Shown piece by piece: positions 1 to 9,194 of a DNA stretch of 39,173 nucleotides; position 1 is the first letter of the stretch, and every line of letters starts with the position of its first letter. Both the position numbers and the translations under genes were made by a program. The notes under the pieces are model-generated. The model had not been told where the DNA came from and searched no databases. It saw only the letters and a list, made by a program, of their open reading frames with translations. Origin of the DNA: Candidatus Thermoflexus sinensis (GTDB lineage Bacteria > Chloroflexota > Anaerolineae > Thermoflexales > Thermoflexaceae); assembly GCA_016842045.1 (NCBI GenBank), contig JAEVEY010000186.1, forward strand, positions 1 to 39,173, given 5' to 3'.

Positions 1-131
1 AAGGGCATTAGCCATTCGTGTATTCGTGCTCCATTCGTGGACGGCACTTCTCCCCGGACAAATTTTCTGACATTCTTTAAGGCTTTCCCTACCCTCCTCC
101 ATGTCCGCCCGCAAAGCGGATCGCCTATCGC

Positions 132-1079
132 TCAATCCGGATCCTCTTCGTCCCACCCTTCCCGCAGCATCGGATGACGGCCAGCCAGCCGAAGGAGGAG
201 CGGCAGGGAAAGAGCCAGAAGAGGAAACCAGGCGGGCAGAAGCGGGGACGCGGAGAAGCGATCCAGGTTCCACAGGATGAGCACCAGCGAGAGCCACGCA
301 ACGGCGAAATTCGGCCATGGATCCACGCTCCGCATCCATCTCAGGCCGGGGATCCGATGACGGGTGAACGGCCAGAAGAGGTTGCTCCCCATCCATCCCA
401 GCTGATCTTCAAGGACATGTAACGCATATCCAAGCCCCACGATCCATCCGATCCGTGCGCCACCCAGAAGCCCGGCTGCGAGTCCCAGCAAAGCCGCCAG
501 AACCAGCGAGTGGCTCCACGCACGATGCCAGGGCAGGAACAGGATCCGCACCGCCCTGTTCTCTGGCATGAAGGCGATGGATGGACCTGAGAAAACGTCC
601 ACGACAATCGTGGGATCATAATCGTAGTGGATCGGGATGCTCAGGGGAAGGCGAAGCGGTGGACAGGAAGGATCCGTTCCGGGCATCGGGCGCCCCCCCG
701 TGTTCACCACCGGGCCGATCTCCACCTCAACCGCCGGCCCTTCCGGATCGAAGCGCACGAGGTAACGCCGCCAGGCATCTGGCCCCAGGCGCAGGGTGTG
801 TAGGATGAGACGGGTGGGGCGTCTCTGTTCCCAGGCCTGCTCCGCAGCTTCCTTCACGGCCTGCGCGATCTCCTCCGGATCCGGTGGATCCTCTTGAGGA
901 TCCACTGCCCGATCGGGCTGTTCCAGCCAGCGGGCGAAGCGGAAATCCAGCACATCCGGCAACATCGCGGCAATTCCCCCCAGCGCCGGTCCGATCGCGC
1001 CATGGGCGGCATCCCGCACGATCTCCGGGAAGAACGTCGCCAGCGCAACGCCCGAGATAAAGTGAGCGAAGCCTTTCAT
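132..1079 (-). CDS. Membrane-bound metal-dependent hydrolase, YdjM-like
   Basis: Starts MKGFAHFISGVALATFFPEIV; hydrophobic helices and the HRAWSHSLVLAALLG / HVLEDQLGWMGSNLFWPF motifs typical of YdjM-like proteins. The ORF extends upstream to 1235, but 1079 is the better start. Confidence 0.7.
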   Translation of the reverse strand: MKGFAHFISGVALATFFPEIVRDAAHGAIGPALGGIAAMLPDVLDFRFARWLEQPDRAVDPQEDPPDPEEIAQAVKEAAEQAWEQRRPTRLILHTLRLGPDAWRRYLVRFDPEGPAVEVEIGPVVNTGGRPMPGTDPSCPPLRLPLSIPIHYDYDPTIVVDVFSGPSIAFMPENRAVRILFLPWHRAWSHSLVLAALLGLAAGLLGGARIGWIVGLGYALHVLEDQLGWMGSNLFWPFTRHRIPGLRWMRSVDPWPNFAVAWLSLVLILWNLDRFSASPLLPAWFPLLALSLPLLLRLAGRHPMLREGWDEEDPD

Positions 1080-1150
1080 GATGCTCTCCGCGCCCCAGGG
1101 GTTACAGAGAGGGGCCTTCCCGCCCAGCCGAAATCCTCGCCGACACTTCC

Positions 1151-2392
1151 CTAAAGATGATAGGCATTTTGCGGGGCATGCCCCAGGATCTCGGCTCGAT
1201 AGAGGGCTTCCAGGGGCGCAAGGGTTTGCTCCCAATCATAACGGGCCACGGCGAGGCGGCGCGCGGCTTCCCCCAGAGCCTTCCGACGGGTCGGATCCTG
1301 CGCCAGGGCGATCATGGCAGCGGCGAATGCCTCTCCATCGGCCAGCCACACATGCGCTCCATCCACCACAGCAAGCCCATCGCAACCCATGGGAGTACTG
1401 ACGATCGCCTTTCCCATGGCCATCGCCTCGAGGATCTTCAGACGGGTTCCGCCGCCCGCCCGCAGGGGCGCCACATACACCGTAGCGCCGGCCAGATAGG
1501 GACGCACATCGGGGACCTCGCCCACCACATGGATGCCTGGAATTTCCTGAAGCCGCCGCACCGCAGGGGATGGCCGGCGGCCGACCAGGTAAAGCCGGGC
1601 CTCCGGGAGAACAGAGCGCACCACGGGCCAGACCGCCTGGGCCAGCCAGCGGACCGCATCGATGTTCGGGCGGTAATCCATGGATCCGGTGAATACGAAA
1701 GCGGGCTCGCCAAGAGGAAACGGCTCCACCGCCTCCGGATGGAAGAACGCCGTGTCAACGCCATTCGGGGCCACCACCGGCGGACGGGCGGTTCCCAGCG
1801 CCTCCAGGTCTCGGGCGTCCGGTTCCGAGACCGCGATCACCCGATCCACCCGGCGCACGATCCGGGCTTCGTAACGCCGCAACCGGCGGGCCTGGATCCC
1901 GGAGTAGAGCGCGCCGGGCCAGCGTCGGGGGTCCTCCCGATCCGCCTGGAACAACCGCTCCTGCAGGCGATACTCCGCGTTCAGTTCGTCCAGAACGAGG
2001 ATCGGCCGGGCACCCGGGGGATGATCCAGCAGGTCTTCCACGGCCCAGGCCATTTCCAGGCCCTCAATGTGGATCGCGCGGATGGAACGCTGCGCGAGCA
2101 GACGCTTCAATGCATCGGCCAGATCGGGAACCCGGTAACGAAAAGCGAGATCCGGGTGAGAGGAAAGCAACATCTGGCGAAGACGGGTCCAGAGGGACCG
2201 CGGGCGCCATGGGAAGAGGAACACCTCCTGGGCCAGGGATCGCCAGACCGCCGGGGGCTCCACGGCCCGTTCCGCCAGGGCCAGCACCCCAACGGGCGCC
2301 AGCCGGGCCAGGCGCCGCAGCACATGGAAAGCCCGGATGGATCCGCCTTTGTTAGGCGGATCCGGAAGCTCGGGGGTCAGAAAGAGGATCAT
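1151..2392 (-). CDS. Glycosyltransferase family 4 (GT-B), sugar transferase
   Basis: LTPELPDPPNKGGSIRAFHVLRRLA N-terminus; C-terminal VAPLRAGGGTRLKILEAMAMGKAIVSTPMGCDGL donor-binding motif. Confidence 0.85.
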   Translation of the reverse strand: MILFLTPELPDPPNKGGSIRAFHVLRRLARLAPVGVLALAERAVEPPAVWRSLAQEVFLFPWRPRSLWTRLRQMLLSSHPDLAFRYRVPDLADALKRLLAQRSIRAIHIEGLEMAWAVEDLLDHPPGARPILVLDELNAEYRLQERLFQADREDPRRWPGALYSGIQARRLRRYEARIVRRVDRVIAVSEPDARDLEALGTARPPVVAPNGVDTAFFHPEAVEPFPLGEPAFVFTGSMDYRPNIDAVRWLAQAVWPVVRSVLPEARLYLVGRRPSPAVRRLQEIPGIHVVGEVPDVRPYLAGATVYVAPLRAGGGTRLKILEAMAMGKAIVSTPMGCDGLAVVDGAHVWLADGEAFAAAMIALAQDPTRRKALGEAARRLAVARYDWEQTLAPLEALYRAEILGHAPQNAYHL

Positions 2393-2482
2393 CGCTGCAT
2401 CCTTGTGCGCCCGAAATGAAGCAGATCATGCTGTCGAGGGCATGCCCTCGGCGCGCCCTTCGCGCCTCAAAATTCCCCGGAT

Positions 2483-3601
2483 TTACCGACCCAGAACCCG
2501 CCGGTAGATCTCCCAGGTTTCCGCCGCTGCGCGATCCCAGGAGAAGGCGGCGGCCCGTTCCAGGCCTTTCCGGCGCATCCGCTCGCGGGCCTCGGGATCC
2601 TCCAGGAGCGCTTCCATCGCTTCTGTCCAGCGGGACTCGTCCTCCGCCGGGAGGATCATCCCGGCCTCGCCCACGACTTCAGGCAGGGCACCCTGATCGC
2701 TGACGATCACCGGCGTGCCACAGGCCATCGCCTCCACCGCGGGGAGGCCGAAGCCCTCGTAGAGCGAGGGGAACGCCAGGAAGACTGCCCCATTGTATAG
2801 AGCCGCAAGGGTCTGGTCATCCGGGCCCTCGATCCAGCGCAGACGATCCGCGATGTGAAGGCGATGAGGCCACTCCAGGATCTCCTGGTAGAGCCAGCCC
2901 CGACGCCCGGCCAGGACCAGCGGCGGGGCCTCCGGGCGGCGGTCCAGCAGCCGGGCGTAGGCCCGCAGCAACATTGGAAGGTTCTTCCGCGGCTCCCAGG
3001 TTCCCACAAACAGGATATATCCCGGCTCCAGGCCCAGGTGATCCAGCGCTGCACGTATAGCCTCTGGAGGAAGCGGCCGGTAGACGGCGCTGGCCGCTTC
3101 GTAGACCACTGAGATACGCTCAGGGGGCAAGCCAAAGTAAGCCACGAGATCCGCCCGCGTCGTTTGCGAGACCGCGATGATATGATCAGCCACCCGGACT
3201 GCCTGTTCGATCTGCCCGGCGTAGTAACGCCGGCTCTCCACGGTCATGAAATCCGGATATTTCAGGAAGTGCAGATCGTGGATGGTGATCACCCGGCGGA
3301 AAGAGCCGGCGAACGGAGGGATGAAATCGGGGCTGTGGAGCAGCGAGACCCGCCGGAGGGCGATCTCCAGCGGCCATATCCGCTGTTCCCAGCGGTGATG
3401 TGGAGGCGTCCAGACATAGGCGGTCTGCACCCGGGGGCCTGAGATTCGGGTGTGGAGATCCCTCCGGCTTTGAAAGATCACCAGGCGGATCTCCGGATCA
3501 TCCATGACATAGGGGAGGCGAGTGGCCAGTTCCAGGATATATCGGGCGATGCCCTCCCGCCGATATGCCAGCAACCGGGCATCCAGTCCAATCCGTATCA
3601 T
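2483..3601 (-). CDS. Glycosyltransferase family 4 (GT-B)
   Basis: MIRIGLDARLL start; YILFVGTWEPRKNLPMLLRAYARL; FPSLYEGFGLPAVEAMACGTPVIVSDQGALPEVVGEAG. Upstream ORF extension runs into an intergenic hairpin. Confidence 0.9.
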   Translation of the reverse strand: MIRIGLDARLLAYRREGIARYILELATRLPYVMDDPEIRLVIFQSRRDLHTRISGPRVQTAYVWTPPHHRWEQRIWPLEIALRRVSLLHSPDFIPPFAGSFRRVITIHDLHFLKYPDFMTVESRRYYAGQIEQAVRVADHIIAVSQTTRADLVAYFGLPPERISVVYEAASAVYRPLPPEAIRAALDHLGLEPGYILFVGTWEPRKNLPMLLRAYARLLDRRPEAPPLVLAGRRGWLYQEILEWPHRLHIADRLRWIEGPDDQTLAALYNGAVFLAFPSLYEGFGLPAVEAMACGTPVIVSDQGALPEVVGEAGMILPAEDESRWTEAMEALLEDPEARERMRRKGLERAAAFSWDRAAAETWEIYRRVLGR

Positions 3602-3643
3602 CGGATGCTCTACCCTCCTGAGAGGGGGAATCTTGAATTTGGG

Positions 3644-3680
3644 GGCCTGGGGGGCGCGCCTTCGACGCGCCCCCCAGGCC
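3644..3680. terminator. Hairpin between 7TM sensor gene and glycosyltransferase
   Basis: ggcctggggggcgcgcc-ttc-gacgcgccccccaggcc: 17+3+17 with one mismatch beside the loop. Confidence 0.55.
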
Positions 3681-3706
3681 ACATGCGAATTCCTGTATCG
3701 TGCAGC

Positions 3707-3738
3707 GAGCAGGACAACTGCGAGCAGTTGTCCTACTC
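3707..3738. repeat. Palindrome overlapping the stop codon of the 7TM sensor gene
   Basis: gagcaggacaactgc-ga-gcagttgtcctactc (14/15 pairs). Related to the palindrome at 10009-10046. Confidence 0.75.
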
Positions 3739-5601
3739 CATGGGTTTCGGAGGATGGCCTTCCTCAGCCGGAGCGCGCGCCGCCCGTCGCTCCATCTCGG
3801 CGAGAACCATGGCCACCGCTTCGATGGCCGCCCGTTGCTTGCGGTAAAGATCCGATTCGCTGAGCGCCAGGCGCTGGGCGATCTCCCGAACCTTACGGCC
3901 CTGAATGAAACGCATCTCCAGCAGATTGTAAAGCAGCCACTCCGGGGCGGTCAGCTTCCGCTCCCCATCCGGCCGCAGCTGTTCGATCGCTTCCGTCAGC
4001 ACAGCCCGCAACGCGCGGATCGGATTGCCATCATGAATCTCCATCGCCTGCTGAACGATTCGGAGTTGCAGCAGGGGGCTCTGAAGCAGGCGCGGGCCAC
4101 CCCAATAATGCGCCAGGGCCTCTTTCACCCAGTGGGTGAACTCTGGATGCTCCACCAGGGGCATCGCGGAGGGCCCCTGCTCCGGTTGGCGCAGGCGGCT
4201 GACTTCCTCCGCGACCTGCTCCAGCGCGCTCAGCGCTCGCTCCTGGAGCATCCGATCCTCCAGGGCCGCCGCCGCGCGGGCCACCCATCCTCGAATCGTG
4301 TCCTGGAGGAGCTCCAGCGTCACCTCCCCGGCCGGCTGGGCGACCGCGATCGCGCCCAGGAGAACCGGATCGCCCCGGCTCCGCAACGGCCAGATCCAGA
4401 AGCCATCGGCCACAATAGGGCCATCGGTGGATCCCTCAACAACCGAAAGCGTTTCCTCAATGGATGCCCGCTCGATCGGTCCGAAGGCGGCCACCGGCTC
4501 AATCCCATTCGGCGTGATCCGCACGACAAACCCGGTGGGGGAACGAAGGGCTTCGCACATCAGGGCCAGGATCCCCTCCAGGAATTGCCGGAGATCCCGG
4601 GCCGTGATCATCGCATCGCTCAGGCGACGCATGCGGACAAGCTCGGAGACATCCCGTCGAAGGAAGAGCCATTCAAAGAAGGGGCGAATCCAATCGCTGA
4701 AGACCTCATAGCTCACGATGGCCCCTGCCGCGACCAGGGGCAGCAGAAGAGCCAGCGGCAGGCCGAGGGTATGGCTTAGCCGGCTCAGCCCAAACATCAC
4801 CAGCACCACAAAGGTCGCCAGGACCGGCCCCCGAAGCAGATAATCGATCCAGCGTTGCTTGATCACCCGATCCGGGACCAGCACGTCCAGGTAGGCGACC
4901 GCATAGACCATGCCGAACAGCATCGTCCCGATGATCAGGTTGCTGATGCCGACCAGGCCCCAGAAGACGGCGGGGAAGGAGGGAAGGGTGCGCCCAACCA
5001 GGAGCAGATAAGGGAAGACTCCGATGGCGGGGGCGACCATCGTCACCGCCAGGTAGGTCATCCGCCGCCGGTGGGTGGAGATGAGCATCCGCCGGCGCGC
5101 CCGCCAGACGTTGATCACCCCCCATGCAACCCCACCGAGGAAGTAAACCAGGAACAGGGGGAAAAGAGGACCAGCCCACAGGTGGAAGGCCCGTCCATCC
5201 GCTGCCCCGTCATGGACCAGCAGGTCTGTCCAGAGAGCGAGCAGGAACCAGATCGCCCCCAGACCGTAAGCACCGCGCACCGCCCATCGTCGCCAGGAGG
5301 AGAACGAGCCTGTTCGCTCTAACAGGGCATCCGTGAGATGGGCATAAGCAGCGGGGGTGATGGCGATGCCCAGCCATTGCAGCCGCAGCCATCGCTCCGC
5401 GGAACGGGGGTCGCTGACGAAGAAGAGGACCAGATCGCCCAGGTAGACCACAAACACCGAGACCAGCAGCCAGGCCGCCCCACGCGCGCTCCGGCTTCGG
5501 AAATAATAGGCCAGCAGATAGACCAGGAGGGAGAACGACGCGATCAGCAGGGCGGCGACGATAACGAAATTAATTTGAATCAATAGGTCCAGCGGGTCCA
5601 T
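3733..5601 (-). CDS. 7TM sensor (histidine-kinase N-terminal 7TM-like) with GAF-like middle and C-terminal HTH
   Basis: N-terminal multi-helix region typical of 7TM-HisK sensors; C-terminal LYNLLEMRFIQGRKVREIAQRLALSESDLYRKQRAAIEAV HTH-like; no HisKA/HATPase motifs. Confidence 0.6.
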   Translation of the reverse strand: MDPLDLLIQINFVIVAALLIASFSLLVYLLAYYFRSRSARGAAWLLVSVFVVYLGDLVLFFVSDPRSAERWLRLQWLGIAITPAAYAHLTDALLERTGSFSSWRRWAVRGAYGLGAIWFLLALWTDLLVHDGAADGRAFHLWAGPLFPLFLVYFLGGVAWGVINVWRARRRMLISTHRRRMTYLAVTMVAPAIGVFPYLLLVGRTLPSFPAVFWGLVGISNLIIGTMLFGMVYAVAYLDVLVPDRVIKQRWIDYLLRGPVLATFVVLVMFGLSRLSHTLGLPLALLLPLVAAGAIVSYEVFSDWIRPFFEWLFLRRDVSELVRMRRLSDAMITARDLRQFLEGILALMCEALRSPTGFVVRITPNGIEPVAAFGPIERASIEETLSVVEGSTDGPIVADGFWIWPLRSRGDPVLLGAIAVAQPAGEVTLELLQDTIRGWVARAAAALEDRMLQERALSALEQVAEEVSRLRQPEQGPSAMPLVEHPEFTHWVKEALAHYWGGPRLLQSPLLQLRIVQQAMEIHDGNPIRALRAVLTEAIEQLRPDGERKLTAPEWLLYNLLEMRFIQGRKVREIAQRLALSESDLYRKQRAAIEAVAMVLAEMERRAARAPAEEGHPPKPME

Positions 5602-5608
5602 CGGCTCG

Positions 5609-6337
5609 TCACGATCGACAAATGGTCTCCAGCCAGCGCTGGATACGCTGGATCATCACCCGACGGCGCCCGGTGTAGCGGTGATCCCCCCCATCGATGA
5701 GGGCGAGATCGGTGTTCAACCCCGCCCGGTGATGGAGCGCCAGGCTCTGGCGATGATGCACCACCGGGTCCGCTGTCCCATGCACGATGAGCAGCGGCCG
5801 TGGGGATAGCTGATCCGCCACATCCACCGGTTGCGGCCTCTCGGCCTGAGTCTTCAGTTCCTCTTGCAAAGTCTCTACGGTCATCCCGTTCATAAAGCGG
5901 ACCCAGTCCGCAAGCATGGCGTCATGCGGCGTCCAGGCCCGCAAATCGCTGACGGTGGAAAGGGTGATCAGGGCGTAAACCCGGGGGTCCTGAACGGCCG
6001 CCAGCACAGCGGCCCATCCGCCCATGCTATAGCCCAGCAGGACCAGGCGATGGGGATCGACCATCGGTTGCGCCAGCGCCCACTCGATCGCCGCCCGCAC
6101 ATCCTCCACCAGGGTAGCGATCCGATAAGGACCTTCGCTACCCCAGCAACCCCGATAGTGGAAGCTCAGCACATTCCACCCGGCATCCCGCAGGGCATCC
6201 GCCAGGTCCAGGTTGAGCTCCACGCCGGCGATCCCGTGGGCCATGACCAGGGTCGGATGGGGTCCCGGCCCATCCGCCTGATAGAAACGGCCCAGCAATC
6301 GATAGTCATCGCTTTCAAAAACCACACCGATGAGCAT
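5609..6337 (-). CDS. Alpha/beta hydrolase
   Basis: VMAHGIAGVELNLDLADAL; nucleophile elbow LLGYSMGGWAAV; LLIVHGTADPVV; GGDHRY. Confidence 0.9.
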   Translation of the reverse strand: MLIGVVFESDDYRLLGRFYQADGPGPHPTLVMAHGIAGVELNLDLADALRDAGWNVLSFHYRGCWGSEGPYRIATLVEDVRAAIEWALAQPMVDPHRLVLLGYSMGGWAAVLAAVQDPRVYALITLSTVSDLRAWTPHDAMLADWVRFMNGMTVETLQEELKTQAERPQPVDVADQLSPRPLLIVHGTADPVVHHRQSLALHHRAGLNTDLALIDGGDHRYTGRRRVMIQRIQRWLETICRS

Positions 6338-6437
6338 CGTTAGAACGCCACCTCAAGGGATTCCCCCAGCGCCCGGCTCTGACCGGGAGAGCAAGCCTGT
6401 AGGCATGGACGCACCCTACCACAGAAGGAAATGCTCC

Positions 6438-6690
6438 TGTTCATAGTAGAGCACGGAACGCCCGTTACAAGCGTTCCCAGAAAGGACGGGCACTCACATG
6501 CCCTACTACGAACAGGAAAAGCCCTTTGTTCGTAGTCGGGCACGAAGCGAAGCGGAGTGCCCGTTACAAGCGCTCACAAAAAGAACGGGCACTTACGTGC
6601 CCTACTACGAACAGGAAAAAGCCCTTTGTTCGTAGTCGGGCACGAAGCGAAGCGGAGTGCCCGTTACAGGCGTTCCCAAAAAGAACAGGC
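6438..6690. repeat. Tandem array of palindromic elements, 2 complete plus 1 truncated
   Basis: Units start TGTTC[A/G]TAGT at 6438, 6527 and 6627; complete ones end CTACTACGAACA at 6514 and 6613. gccctttgttcgtagtcgggcac recurs exactly 100 bp apart (6521 and 6621). Confidence 0.85.
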
Positions 6691-6704
6691 CACGATATTT
6701 TTTC

Positions 6705-6745
6705 TCTCCTCTCCCTGCGGCCCAAAAGGCCGCAGGGAGAGGAGA
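6705..6745. terminator. Hairpin downstream of the repeat array
   Basis: tctcctctccctgcggcc / ggccgcagggagaggaga inverted repeat. Confidence 0.5.
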
Positions 6746-6859
6746 AACCTTATCAGGGAGTGGGGAAGGTCGCTCCAGGCAGCTCCGCCACTCCCAAAAT
6801 CCCATCATTCCAGAGATCAGCCGGTTTGCCCGGAACCCGGTCCGAAAGGAGCCCCAGCG

Positions 6860-8563
6860 CTAGTCGATCACCGTCTGGCTCTGCTCCCGCAGATACTGGA
6901 TCAGGTAGTAAGGTCCGCCGGAGCCCCGGCCGGTGGAGCCGCTGGCCTTCCAGCCACCGAAGGGCTGGTAGCCCGGCCACGCGCCGGTGGTCGCCCCCGC
7001 CGCCCGGTTCACATAGGTCACACCCGCCTCAATGTGATCGAAGAACCACTGGATCTCCTCCGGGTCATTGCTGTAAAAGCCGGCGGTCAGACCGTAATCC
7101 ACGGCGTTGGCGTAGCGCATGGCCTCTTCCAGGGAATCCACCGTCACAATGCAGGTGATCGGCAGGAACATCTCCTCCTTGAGGAGCGGGTGATCCGGTG
7201 GGAGGCCATCGACCACCGTGGGTTCCACGAAGTATCCCTTGGCGAATTCGCCGTCGGTCAGGACATTGCCACCGAAAAGCACCACCCCATCGCGGCGGAG
7301 GATCTCCATGTATCGCTGGAACTTCTCATAAGCGGTGCGATTGATCACTGGCCCCAGGAAGACGTCCCGCCGGGTCGGGTCGCCGATCTGGATCTTGCTG
7401 GTGAGATCCAGGAACTTCTCCAGGAACGCATCCCGCACCGGCCGCTCGACATAGATCCGCGAGGCGGCCGAGCACTTCTGGCCCTGGAGGCCGAAGGCAG
7501 AGCGCATGCAGCCCAGCGCCGCCCGATCCAGGTCGGCGTGGCGGCTGATGATCACGGGGTTCTTGCCGCCCATCTCCAGAATGATGGGCTTGGGATATTT
7601 CGTGGAGGCCGCCACTTTCCGGTAGATGGACATCCCCACTTCATAGCTGCCGGTGAAGGTGATGCCGGCCACATCGGGATGAAGAACCAGAGGATCGCCG
7701 ACTTCGCTTCCCCCGCCCGTGATGTAGTTGAAGACACCATCCGGAACTCCTGCGTCCCGGAAGATCTCATAGAGCTTGTAACCCACATAAGGGGTATCCG
7801 AAGCTGGCTTGAAGACCACGGTGTTCCCCGCCAGCAACGCAGCCCCGGAGGGGCCGCCGGCCAGGGCCAGCGGGAAATTGAAGGGGGAGATCACCGCCCA
7901 CACCCCGTAGGGCTTGAGCACGCTGCGGTTGTGGTGCTTGGGGGATTCCTGCTTCATGGGCTTAACATAGCCATCGTTGGCTTCCATCTGGTCGCAGTAA
8001 TAGCGGATCAGATCAGCGGTTTCCTCCACATCCCCCAGGGCTTCCAGACGGTTCTTGCCCACCTCCAGGCTCATCAGGGCGGCGATCTCAAAGGCCCGCT
8101 CGCTGATCAGATCCGCTGCCCGCCGCAGGATCTTCACCCGCTCCGTCCAGGGCAGGCGGCTCCAGGCGGGGAAGGCTGCCTTCGCCGCCGCGACCGCATC
8201 GTTCACATCCTGGGGGGTCCCCCGCTGGAAAACCCCAAGGAGCCAGTCCGTGTTGATCGGGGAGCGGTCTTCAAAAGTTCGCTCCGTATAACGGGGCTGA
8301 CCCCCAATGATCATCGGCAGCGTCCCGCCCAGGCTCTCCCGAACCTTGCCCAGGGCGACCTCGTATCGGATGTGAAGTTCTTCACTGGGGACAGCGAGGG
8401 TTGCATAGGTGATCTTGAAAGGTTGAGCGGGCGCTTCAACTGTCAGGGCAGCCTTTCGACGCGGGGCCGCTCGCGCAGGCGCCTTGCGGGTCGTGGCGCG
8501 GGCCGCCTTCTTGGGGGCCGCTTTTTTCGCCGCCTTCTTCACCGTCTTCTTTTTCGCTGGCAT
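6860..8563 (-). CDS. L-glutamate gamma-semialdehyde (1-pyrroline-5-carboxylate) dehydrogenase with Lys/Ala-rich N-terminal tail
   Basis: ALDH motifs VISPFNFPLAL, EMGGKNPVI, GQKCSAASRIYV; RocA/PruA-like. Start MPAKKKTVKKAAKKAAPKK preceded by AGGAGG (gcttcaggaggtttgacATG). Confidence 0.93.
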   Translation of the reverse strand: MPAKKKTVKKAAKKAAPKKAARATTRKAPARAAPRRKAALTVEAPAQPFKITYATLAVPSEELHIRYEVALGKVRESLGGTLPMIIGGQPRYTERTFEDRSPINTDWLLGVFQRGTPQDVNDAVAAAKAAFPAWSRLPWTERVKILRRAADLISERAFEIAALMSLEVGKNRLEALGDVEETADLIRYYCDQMEANDGYVKPMKQESPKHHNRSVLKPYGVWAVISPFNFPLALAGGPSGAALLAGNTVVFKPASDTPYVGYKLYEIFRDAGVPDGVFNYITGGGSEVGDPLVLHPDVAGITFTGSYEVGMSIYRKVAASTKYPKPIILEMGGKNPVIISRHADLDRAALGCMRSAFGLQGQKCSAASRIYVERPVRDAFLEKFLDLTSKIQIGDPTRRDVFLGPVINRTAYEKFQRYMEILRRDGVVLFGGNVLTDGEFAKGYFVEPTVVDGLPPDHPLLKEEMFLPITCIVTVDSLEEAMRYANAVDYGLTAGFYSNDPEEIQWFFDHIEAGVTYVNRAAGATTGAWPGYQPFGGWKASGSTGRGSGGPYYLIQYLREQSQTVID

Positions 8564-8716
8564 GTCAAACCTCCTGAAGCGTCTGAGCATCCAGGATGGT
8601 GCGGGGCCATGCCCGCTCTACAGGATATGCGCGAGGAAGGGATCCGACAGATTTGCGGATCGGCTCCTGGGCCTATCCCCACGCTCAAACCCCTATGGGA
8701 ATGAACCGCAAAGGCG

Positions 8717-9031
8717 TTACTCCCCAAAATAGGGGATCCGCAGACCACCGGTCAGGGTTTCCCGCTTGAGGGGGAGGGTCAGCCCCTGGAGCGCTTCCTC
8801 CGGGACCTTCACCCGCTTCCCTTCCAGGGCCTGCAAGCGCTCACGGGTAAGCACAGGATCTTCCACCCCTGGTGGAATCTGAACCTCCAGCAGTGTCACC
8901 AGGCGGCAGAATACCCGTCGCATCACGGGATCCTCTTCCTCTACCACAGCCCGGAACCGCGCCGCCACACGAGGCCCCTGGATCGATCGCCAGGAAAATT
9001 GCAGCTCGACGATCCGCTCGGGAGTTTCCAT
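8717..9031 (-). CDS. Hypothetical protein (104 aa)
   Basis: Intact ORF METPERIVELQFSWRSIQGPRV... in the gap between P5CDH and the carotenoid protein; no family recognised. Confidence 0.55.
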   Translation of the reverse strand: METPERIVELQFSWRSIQGPRVAARFRAVVEEEDPVMRRVFCRLVTLLEVQIPPGVEDPVLTRERLQALEGKRVKVPEEALQGLTLPLKRETLTGGLRIPYFGE

Positions 9032-9194
9032 TGTCAGATCCTCTGGGAATGGGCCAGGGGCCGAAGCCTGAAACCCCTTGCATTGTGATTATAACCCACC
9101 TCCAGGGCAGATAGCTCCCCTCCTCCGGCAGCCTGAGGAGCCACCGGAGGGGCGGCCTCTGGCATCCCCACCTGCCTCAGAATCCCCCGCGCGT

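Noticed and set aside
1157-2419. 420-aa plus-strand ORF
   Set aside because: Antisense to a convincing glycosyltransferase; composition (HPQPGR-rich) is typical of antisense frames in GC-rich DNA.
6438-6690. CRISPR array
   Set aside because: Unit length about 100 bp, spacer between units is itself repeated, only three copies, no cas genes.
6557-8704. 715-aa plus-strand ORF
   Set aside because: Fully overlaps the clear P5C dehydrogenase on the minus strand and begins inside the repeat array; no recognisable domain.
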